Below, piece after piece: positions 42,131-49,055 of a stretch of 64,000 nucleotides of DNA. Numbering within the stretch: the first letter of the stretch is position 1; the number at the start of each line of letters is the position of its first letter. Position numbers and translations under genes: made by a program. The DNA comes from Microtetraspora sp. NBRC 16547 (GTDB lineage Bacteria; Actinomycetota; Actinomycetes; Streptosporangiales; Streptosporangiaceae), in contig NZ_BSSE01000008.1 in NCBI RefSeq assembly GCF_030268965.1, forward strand, positions 62,001 through 126,000, written 5' to 3'. The notes beneath the pieces were generated by a model. It saw nothing but the letters and a program-made list of their open reading frames with translations. It was not told the DNA's origin and made no database searches.

Positions 42131-43027
42131 TCACCGCGCCAGATCGACTCCCGCGAGAAGCGCGGTGAGGGCCGAGCCGAGAGGGACGTCGAAGGTCAGG
42201 AGGGCATGGGCGTCGCCCCTGGTCGCCCCCCGGTTGATGATCGCGATGGGTATCGCACGTTCGGCGGCGTGGCGTACAAACCGGTAGCCGGACATCACGG
42301 TCAGCGAGGAACCGAGAACCAGCAGCATGCCGGCGCGCTCGATCAACGCGTAGCAGTCCTGGACCCGTGGTCGTGGCACGTTCTCTCCGAAGAACACCAC
42401 GTCGGGTTTGAGCACGCCGCCGCAGCTGTGGCAGTCCTGGACGTGGAAGGCGTCGATCCGGTCGTCGGGGAGTACGGCGTCGCCGTCGGGGTTGATCACG
42501 GCGATCTGGGCGTGCCAGCCGGGATTGGCCGCGCGCAGGCGCTCGTCGAGCAGTTGGCGAGGGGTGCGTTCACCGCAGGCGAGACAGCGGACCCGGTCGA
42601 GGCTGCCGTGCAGTTCGATCACGTTCCGGGAACCGGAGCTCTGGTGCAGGCCGTCGACGTTCTGAGTGATGATCCCGGCGATCAGCCCCCGACCCTGTAG
42701 TCCGGTGACCGCGCGATGGCCGGCGTTGGGGGTGGCGCGCGCGATGTGGCGCCAGCCCAGATGGCTGCGTGCCCAGTAGCGCCTGCGGGCCGCGGCGCTG
42801 CCGGTGAACGTCTGGTACGTCATCGGCTCGGCCCGCCGCCTGCGACCGGTCTCCCCGCGGTAGTCGGGGATGCCGGACTCGGTCGACAGGCCGGCCCCGC
42901 TCAGGACCACCACGTCGCCGTCCGCGACGAGATCGGCCAGCATGCGGAACCGCGGATCGGTGACCATGCCCGATGGGTCGAGCAGCACATCGGACATGCC
43001 GCCGGAATCTTCGCCTGCCCGCGTCAT
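42131..43027 (-). CDS. SIR2-family NAD-dependent protein deacylase
   Basis: A 298-residue sirtuin. It has the NAD-binding motif GAGLSTESGIPDYRG, TQNVDGLHQSSGS, catalytic His in VIELHGSLDRVRC, four zinc cysteines (CLACGE and CHSCGGV) and GSSLTVMSGYRFV. The sequence resembles class II (SIRT4-like) bacterial sirtuins, which deacetylate or lipoamidate-process proteins. The first ATG gives MTRAGEDSGGMSDV; a start at the internal ATG ten codons on is equally possible. It is the last chromosomal-type gene before the tRNA. Confidence 0.93.
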   Translation of the reverse strand: MTRAGEDSGGMSDVLLDPSGMVTDPRFRMLADLVADGDVVVLSGAGLSTESGIPDYRGETGRRRRAEPMTYQTFTGSAAARRRYWARSHLGWRHIARATPNAGHRAVTGLQGRGLIAGIITQNVDGLHQSSGSRNVIELHGSLDRVRCLACGERTPRQLLDERLRAANPGWHAQIAVINPDGDAVLPDDRIDAFHVQDCHSCGGVLKPDVVFFGENVPRPRVQDCYALIERAGMLLVLGSSLTVMSGYRFVRHAAERAIPIAIINRGATRGDAHALLTFDVPLGSALTALLAGVDLAR

Positions 43028-43321
43028 CCCTCCATGGTGCCCGATGTCTCAACTGTCCGGCCGACCACGGTCGGCTTCTCACGCTGCCGGCCACGGTGGC
43101 CGCCGCCTGCGCCCACGGCGTCGTGCGGGGGAGCGGATTTCCTGATCGGACGTGGTGGCAGCCCCTCGGGCGCCCCCCTTCCCGAAGCCGCGTCACGGTC
43201 CTGATTCCGGCGACTCCTCCCGCCAAGGTCATCCCATATCTGATCTTCCTGGGTCGCACGGGGGAACAGTCGCCCGACCGGGTACGTACCTACTCGCAGG
43301 ATCATGCACAATTAGGCACGA

Positions 43322-43395
43322 GCGCCCTTAGCTCAGCCGGATAGAGCATCGGACTTCTAATCCGACGGTCGGGGGTTCGAATCCCTCAGGGCGCG
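43322..43395 (+). tRNA. tRNA-Arg (anticodon TCT)
   Basis: A 74-base cloverleaf. Acceptor arms are GCGCCCT (43322-43328) and AGGGCGC (43388-43394) with discriminator G; the D-arm is in TAGCTCAGCCGGATAGAGCA. The anticodon loop CTTCTAA has anticodon TCT, and the T-arm has GGTTCGAATCC. No CCA is encoded. It reads the rare AGA codon, and such tRNAs are common island integration sites; everything to the right is accessory. Confidence 0.95.
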
Positions 43396-43804
43396 CTCAT
43401 CATCATGGCCCTGACCTGCGGAAACGCAGAGTTCAAGGCTTCTCTGGAATAGAGATCCCCCCTCTGCGTGCTCGTGGCGTGCTCGCGTGCACAGATCGTG
43501 CACAATTCCATGATCGGGAAGTGGTCGCGCCTCGACCGCGAACCTCGTCAACGGTCTTGGCGGATGTCCCCGAGCGCACGCAAGCGGTGCACATCATCCG
43601 CTCCGCGACGTGCCCATCGGGAACATGGACATCCCTGTGCCAGCTCTCGCATGTGGCGATGGCGATCGGACTGGGGTGTCAAGTGGAATCGGGACAAGAA
43701 GCCATGGACTCCAGGTCCTGATGATTTTCCAAGTCCAGGGACGACCTCGAACTCCGCAGCTAGGGTTAATGATCAGCTACCTCGCCCCCGACTTGTAGGT
43801 GATC
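43396..43804. other. Non-coding stretch between tRNA-Arg and the DUF262 gene
   Basis: About 400 bases with several short frames but none with a domain or consistent codon bias. A segment around 43530-43600 looks faintly like an integrase C-terminus (STVLADVPERTQAV) but lacks the catalytic RxxY context. I see no duplicate of the tRNA 3' end here. It may be the decayed edge of an integrated island. Confidence 0.4.
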
Positions 43805-45919
43805 ATGGCTGCGATGCTTTTCAAGGACTCCAGCTACCCCGTCAGCTTTCTGGTCCAGGCCATCGATCTCGGGCAGATCGCGCTGCCCGACATTCAGCGT
43901 CCGTTTGTCTGGCAGGCGACCAAGGTCCGCTCACTCTTCGACTCCATGTACAAGGGGTTCCCGGTCGGCTTCCTGCTGTTCTGGGAAACCGACGCCGACC
44001 CGGGCGCCCGACAGATCGGCACCGGAAAAGCCGTCCCTCGCTATCTGATCGTCGATGGACAGCAGCGGCTCACCTCGCTGTACGCGGTCATGAAGGGCAT
44101 GGAGGTCCTGCGTGAGGACTACTCCGCGGCCCGCATTCGAATCGCATTCCGCCCGGCGGACGAGACCTTCGCGGTCACCGACGCGGCCATTGAGAAAGAC
44201 CCCGAGTTCATTCCGGACATCAGCGTGCTCTGGACGGCGGAGAGCTTCCTTCAGACGGTACGGGAGTTCCACGATCGGCTGACGGCCAAACGCAGCCTGG
44301 ACCAGGCCGAGAGCGATCGCCTCGCGGAGACCCTGGGCCGGTTGCGCGGCCTGGACGGATACTTGTTCAAGGTAATGGAGCTGTCCAGCAACGTCGACGA
44401 GGAACGCGTTGCCGAGATCTTCGTACGGATTAACAGCGAGGGCGTGACGCTCAACCAGGCCGACTTCATCCTCACGCTGATGAGCGTGTTCTGGGAGAAG
44501 GGCCGCCGGGAACTCGAGGACTTCTGCCGAGCCGCCAAGACGCCCACGCTCGACACGGCCTCCCCGTTCAACTGGTACATCCAGCCGCAGCCGCCGCAGT
44601 TGCTCCGCGTTACCGTCGCATTGGCCTTCCAGCGAGCGGTGTTGAAGAACGTCTACACCCTGCTGCGTGGCCGGGATCCGGAGTCGGGAAGCCACTCTCC
44701 CCAGGGCAGGCAGGAGCGATTCGCAAAGCTCGAAGAGGCCCAGGCGCACGTTCTCAATCTCACCCACTGGCACGAGTTCCTCCTGTGCCTGGAACGTGCC
44801 GGGTTCCGCAGCAGCAAGATGATCTCCAGTGACAACGCCATCCTGTTCACGTACGCGATGTGGCTCTTCGGCAAGGTCCACTACGGCGTGCCGATTCCCC
44901 GGCTTCGCGAGGTCATCGCGCGCTGGTTCTTCATGGCGCACACCACCGGTCGCTACTCGAGCTCGTTCGAGAGCCAGGCGGAGCGGGACTTTGCCCTGCT
45001 CGATGGCATTGCCCCCGGAGACACGGACGGCTACTGCGAGACGCTCGACAACCTGATCAACGACACGCTGACCAACGACTTCTGGACGATCACGCTGCCT
45101 AACGGCCTGGCCACCTCAGCGGCGAAGTCCCCGGCGCTAATGGCATACATCGCCGCTCTCAACATCCACGACGCGCCCGCGCTGCTGTCCCGCATCCGCG
45201 TCAGAGCCCGGCTCGACCCCGCCGTCATCGCCAAGAGAGGGATCGAACGGCATCACTTGTTCCCGCGCAAGCATCTCCGTGGAACACTTCAGGTCACGGA
45301 CACCAACAAGATCAACCAGATCGCCAACATGGCGTTGGTTGAGTGGTACACCAACATCGCCATCTCCGACAGGGAACCCTCCGCGTACTGGCCGGAGGAG
45401 GTCGCCGAGGCGAACCTGCCCTCCGGCGAGCTGGCCAGGCACGCCTACCTGCACGCCCTCCCGGAGAACTGGCATGCGATGGACTACCAGTCCTTCCTGA
45501 CGGCACGCCGTCATCTGATGGCGCAGGTGACTAGGGACGCGTTCACCCTGTTGCGGGACCAGTCCTACCACCCCAAATACCCGGCCCCTGGTGCCCTGGA
45601 GGCCGTGCCGAAACCTAATGGCGTCTTCGGCGTCAAGATCGCCGACCTCATCGACCTCGGCCTACTGGAGGTCGGCGCCACCCTTATCGATCACCAGCGC
45701 GGGACAGACGCGACCGCGGTCGTGACTTCGGACGGAAAGATCGACGTCGACGGCGAGACCTTCGATACGCCATCGGGTGCCGCCTGCGCCGTGCTCGACG
45801 TGAAGAGCTGCAACGGCTGGGAGTTCTGGTACGCGGCGACGGAGAACGGGCTGAAGCTGCTCTCCGACCTACGTGAGGAGTTCGCCCAGCGAGCGGCTCA
45901 GCCAGGACTGCCGGAGTGA
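43805..45919 (+). CDS. DUF262 / HNH / RAMA domain protein, type IV restriction-like (GmrSD family)
   Basis: About 704 residues. The N-terminal DUF262 domain has LPDIQRPFVWQATKVRSLFD and the ParB/Srx-like nucleotide motif YLIVDGQQRLTSLYAV, as in GmrS. A helical linker follows. A DUF1524-like His-Me/HNH nuclease has GIERHHLFPRKHLRG and NKINQIANMALVEW. The last 90 residues match a RAMA domain (VKIADLIDLGLLEVGATLID then DGETFDTPSGAACAV and NGWEFWYA), a module associated with recognition of modified DNA. GmrSD-type enzymes cut modified phage DNA. ATG 43805 was used; GTG 43799 is equally possible. It overlaps the convergent Abi-C gene by 22 bases. Confidence 0.85.
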   Translation: MAAMLFKDSSYPVSFLVQAIDLGQIALPDIQRPFVWQATKVRSLFDSMYKGFPVGFLLFWETDADPGARQIGTGKAVPRYLIVDGQQRLTSLYAVMKGMEVLREDYSAARIRIAFRPADETFAVTDAAIEKDPEFIPDISVLWTAESFLQTVREFHDRLTAKRSLDQAESDRLAETLGRLRGLDGYLFKVMELSSNVDEERVAEIFVRINSEGVTLNQADFILTLMSVFWEKGRRELEDFCRAAKTPTLDTASPFNWYIQPQPPQLLRVTVALAFQRAVLKNVYTLLRGRDPESGSHSPQGRQERFAKLEEAQAHVLNLTHWHEFLLCLERAGFRSSKMISSDNAILFTYAMWLFGKVHYGVPIPRLREVIARWFFMAHTTGRYSSSFESQAERDFALLDGIAPGDTDGYCETLDNLINDTLTNDFWTITLPNGLATSAAKSPALMAYIAALNIHDAPALLSRIRVRARLDPAVIAKRGIERHHLFPRKHLRGTLQVTDTNKINQIANMALVEWYTNIAISDREPSAYWPEEVAEANLPSGELARHAYLHALPENWHAMDYQSFLTARRHLMAQVTRDAFTLLRDQSYHPKYPAPGALEAVPKPNGVFGVKIADLIDLGLLEVGATLIDHQRGTDATAVVTSDGKIDVDGETFDTPSGAACAVLDVKSCNGWEFWYAATENGLKLLSDLREEFAQRAAQPGLPE

Positions 45920-46761
45920 CCTGACGCCGGTGATGGTCCGCCGGGTTCGCTGAGCGTGTCCAGTATGTATGCGCACCAGGCGATGGCTGTGCGTACCGCG
46001 AGACGGCTGTCCCTGGCCGCGATCCCGGTCACGGCGGACGTACTGCCGTGACCGTCACCGGCCTTGTTCCGTAGCGTGCCGATTCTAAGTGCGATGTCCT
46101 GCAGGTCACTCAGGATGGCCCGGACGATGGGTGACGTGGCGGCGTCGACCTGGTCCGGGTGGACGCCCAGAGCCTCCATCGTCTTTCTGACCAGAGTGGG
46201 GATGTTCAGGTTGTTGCCGACAGGCTGACCCTGCTGAGCCAGAACGGCCTTGGCCGTGGCCTCGATGAGGTTCTTCGCCTTACCGATCGCCAGGCTGGGG
46301 TCGTCGTCCAGGGATCTCTCCAGTCGGGCCAACTCGACACGGATGGCTGACGCGTCCGGTAGGACGTCCGAGGCGGCGGTGCCCAGAGCGCGGATGGCGG
46401 CCATCGGATCCCCGCTGGGGTCGAGCGGGAACCCGTCGGCGGCGAGGCAGTGGCGTAGCCGCACCAGCCTGCTCCTGTCCGTCGAAGGCGCCGACTCGTA
46501 GATCTCGGCCAGCGTCATCGTCGCGCGCAATACGGCGCTGACCACGCCGGGATCGGCGAGGTCGAGACCGCGAAGCGTGGTGGAGACATGGCTCGCCGTG
46601 CTGGGAACGACCGTGGTGCCGCTATGCGTCGTGGCGGGCCTCCTGCGCAGCGTGATGCCGACCGAGGAGAACGCGCGTTCCGCGTCACGAGTTGATCGTG
46701 CGATGTCTGCAATCGCACCAATGGAATCGGTGCTGAGCAGGGGCGGCTTCGTGTCTGTCAC
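45898..46761 (-). CDS. Abortive-infection family protein (Abi-C-like C-terminus)
   Basis: A 287-residue protein. The C-terminal 150 residues match the Abi_C domain: IGKAKNLIEATAKAVLAQQG, a helical core, then TLRNKAGDGHGST and LAVRTAIAWCAYILDTL. Such domains occur in phage-exclusion proteins that act with unknown toxins or nucleases. The N-terminal half is helical and unrecognised. GTG 46761 was chosen; the frame can start at TTG 46779, which lies in the IS21 end. The IS21 insertion lies 5 bases beyond that, and the GAGGAA that would serve as ribosome binding site now lies across the element at about 48975-48980, so expression is doubtful. Confidence 0.75.
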   Translation of the reverse strand: MTDTKPPLLSTDSIGAIADIARSTRDAERAFSSVGITLRRRPATTHSGTTVVPSTASHVSTTLRGLDLADPGVVSAVLRATMTLAEIYESAPSTDRSRLVRLRHCLAADGFPLDPSGDPMAAIRALGTAASDVLPDASAIRVELARLERSLDDDPSLAIGKAKNLIEATAKAVLAQQGQPVGNNLNIPTLVRKTMEALGVHPDQVDAATSPIVRAILSDLQDIALRIGTLRNKAGDGHGSTSAVTGIAARDSRLAVRTAIAWCAYILDTLSEPGGPSPASGHSGSPG

Positions 46762-46851
46762 GGGAGCGAATCTTGTCAACGACGCTCGAAAACGGACCCC
46801 TTATCGACGCCTGAAAGTTGACCCCCTGACGTTGATGTTTGCCACGGCTTG

Positions 46852-47664
46852 TTACTGATGGTCGTTACTGGTCTCGGCTGCGGGAACACGACCGAGATCT
46901 CGGTTCTTCAGCCGGTAGCTGTCTCCCTTCAAGCTGATGACCTCGGCATGATGGACGAGGCGGTCGATCATCGCAGCAGCGACAACATCGTCACCGAAGA
47001 CCTCACCCCAGCGGCCGAACGGCTTGTTGGAGGTGACGATCAGCGACGCGCGTTCGTATCGGCTGGAAACCAGCTGAAAGAACAAGTTCGCAGCCTCGGG
47101 CTCGAAAGGGATGTAGCCGACCTCATCAACGATGAGGACGGGGATGCGAGCGAGTTTGGTCAGCTCGTCCTGGAGCCGCCCGGCGGCATGAGCGTCAGCG
47201 AGACGGGCGACCCACGCAGCAGCGGTGGCGAAAGCGACCCGATGCCCCGCCTGGCAGGCCCGGATACCCAGGCCAATCGACAGGTGAGTCTTGCCAGTAC
47301 CGGGCGGGCCGAGGAAGACAACGTTCTCTTTCGCGGCGACAAAGTCGAGAGTGCCCAGATGAGCGATGACCTCCCGTTTCAGGGACCGCTGATGGTCGAA
47401 GTCGAAGTCCTCCAACGCCTTTCGCGCGGGGAAGCGGGCTGAGCGGATGCGAGCCTCACCACCGTGAGACTCGCGGGCGGCGACCTCCCGCTGCAGGCAG
47501 GCGGCGAGGAACTCCTCATGCGTCCAGGACTCGGCCCTGGCCCGCTCACCGAGCCGTTCGACAGCCGCGTGCAACGACGGGGCCTTCAACACCCGGGTGA
47601 GGTAGGCCAGTTCGGCCGCAACGTTCCTGCCGACACCCGCGCTGGTAGTCGTGGCGGAGGCCAT
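46852..47664 (-). CDS. istB: IS21 helper ATPase IstB
   Basis: A 270-residue AAA+ ATPase that selects the target and stimulates the IstA transposase. Walker A is NVVFLGPPGTGKTHLSIGL, Walker B is VLIVDEVGYIPFEPEA, sensor 1 is LIVTSNKPFGRWGEVFGDD, and the C-terminus AMIDRLVHHAEVISLKGDSY is diagnostic. ATG 47664 overlaps the istA stop by one base (TGATG), giving coupled translation; the longer upstream frame lies inside istA. Confidence 0.95.
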   Translation of the reverse strand: MASATTTSAGVGRNVAAELAYLTRVLKAPSLHAAVERLGERARAESWTHEEFLAACLQREVAARESHGGEARIRSARFPARKALEDFDFDHQRSLKREVIAHLGTLDFVAAKENVVFLGPPGTGKTHLSIGLGIRACQAGHRVAFATAAAWVARLADAHAAGRLQDELTKLARIPVLIVDEVGYIPFEPEAANLFFQLVSSRYERASLIVTSNKPFGRWGEVFGDDVVAAAMIDRLVHHAEVISLKGDSYRLKNRDLGRVPAAETSNDHQ

Positions 47665-48896
47665 CACGCCACCCCCTCGACGCCCAGCGCAGCGTCGTAA
47701 TCGCCGAGCCTGCGCTCCTCGACCTGGATATCGGCCGGAACGCGGGCGGCGAGTTGGAGGCGTTGTGCGTGTCGCATCGCCGCCGCGGCCTGGGCGTGGT
47801 CGGGGTCGGTGATGGTCTGGTGGGTGGCCCAGCACCGCTCATGGCGGGCCACTACCTGTCCCGCGCAGGTGACGGTCACCTGCTGCGGGTCGGCCATCAC
47901 CTCGACCAGCCGGCCGACCACCGACGGGTGCACCGAGTAATCATTGGACGCGACCCGCACGTAGTGGTCGCGCGCCAGCCGGGTCGCTGTGCGCCACCCG
48001 ACCACCGGCGCAACCGGCGGCAGCGGCACCATCGCGGCAAGGTCGGTGACGATCCGGTCCGCGGGCCTGCACTCGATCCGCCGGTGATGGCGGGTGTTGG
48101 CCCGATGCGCCAGCCAGCCATCCAGCTGCGCGTTGAAATCGTGCGGGTCGGTGAACGAGCGGCCCGGCAGGAACGAGGTCTCCAGGTAGCCGTTGGCCCG
48201 CTCGACCAGCCCTTTGGCCTCCGGGTCGCCTGGTTTGCACTGCAGGATCCGCACTCCCAGGGTGCCGCGGAACGCGTTCGCCTCACCGGTCAGCTGCGGC
48301 CGGCCGCCCCTCCACTGCCCGATCGCGCTCTCGTTGTCCCAGACCAGTGTCTTGGGCACGGCGCCCAGCATGCGCAGCAGCGTCCACATCCCGGTGAACA
48401 GATCGCCAGCCGCTCGTGAGGGCAGCATCCGTGCCATCAGCCACCGCGAGTACCCGCAGACCATCACCAGCACCGGCAGGCTGGCCGCCTGTCCGGCGCC
48501 CACCGGCACCTTGACCGGCGGGAACCACAGATCGCACTGTGCCAGCTCGCCCGGCTGATACGTCGTTCGTGACGCCGGATCGGCGGGCTTGTAGTGCGGG
48601 CGCAGGGTCCGGATCCGGTCCTTGAGCACCGTGATCGAGTTCGTCCAGCCGATCCGCTCGGCGATCACGGTCGCGGGCATGTCGGGGAAGTCCTTCAGCA
48701 GTTGCCGGATCTGCGGCTCCACCGCGTCCACGATCGACCCCTTGCTCGCCCGCTGGTACTTCGGCGGTTCCTCGGCCGCCAACGCGCGTTTCACGGTGTT
48801 CTTCGAGATGCCCATCCGCCGAGCGATCGCCTTGATCGGCATCCCTTCGGCCCGGCTCAAGCGGCGGATCTCCGCCCAGTCCTCCACCTTGATCAC
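47664..48896 (-). CDS. istA: IS21 transposase IstA
   Basis: A 410-residue DDE transposase. The N-terminal HTH includes AEGMPIKAIARRMGISKNTV. The catalytic Asp, Asp and Glu are expected in GELAQCDLWFPPVKV, TLVWDNESAIG and AKGLVERANGYLETSF. A C-terminal Mu-type beta-barrel (DHYVRVASNDYSVHPSVVGR) follows. Intact. Confidence 0.94.
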   Translation of the reverse strand: MIKVEDWAEIRRLSRAEGMPIKAIARRMGISKNTVKRALAAEEPPKYQRASKGSIVDAVEPQIRQLLKDFPDMPATVIAERIGWTNSITVLKDRIRTLRPHYKPADPASRTTYQPGELAQCDLWFPPVKVPVGAGQAASLPVLVMVCGYSRWLMARMLPSRAAGDLFTGMWTLLRMLGAVPKTLVWDNESAIGQWRGGRPQLTGEANAFRGTLGVRILQCKPGDPEAKGLVERANGYLETSFLPGRSFTDPHDFNAQLDGWLAHRANTRHHRRIECRPADRIVTDLAAMVPLPPVAPVVGWRTATRLARDHYVRVASNDYSVHPSVVGRLVEVMADPQQVTVTCAGQVVARHERCWATHQTITDPDHAQAAAAMRHAQRLQLAARVPADIQVEERRLGDYDAALGVEGVA

Positions 48897-49055
48897 CCTC
48901 CACGGTGACAGCAGAGGGGTCAGATTTCAGTCGTCGCCTGGGGGTCAGTTTTCACGTGTCGTCGACAACGAATCTTCCTCGTGTGGCGTAGGGGCTGAAA
49001 TTTGATGGTCAGGAAACGGTCCCCTGAATGTCCCAGTAAGGCCGCCCGCGCGTGC

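Larger units (their letters stand above)
46773..48968. mobile_element. Complete IS21-family insertion sequence
   Basis: 2196 bases carrying istA and istB on the reverse strand. The ends begin TTGTCAACGAC on the left and, reverse complemented, TTGTCGACGAC on the right, with further matching blocks (GAAAAC, GACCCC, CGACG, CTGAAA, TGACCCC) over about 55 bases at each end, the multi-repeat end structure of IS21. A 6-bp target duplication CGAATC flanks it (46767-46772 and 48969-48974). Both genes are intact, so the insertion may be recent. Confidence 0.92.

Noticed and set aside
43396-43804. Integrase next to tRNA-Arg
   Set aside because: A faint resemblance in one frame (STVLADVPERTQAV) lacks the catalytic Arg, His and Tyr context and is not continuous.
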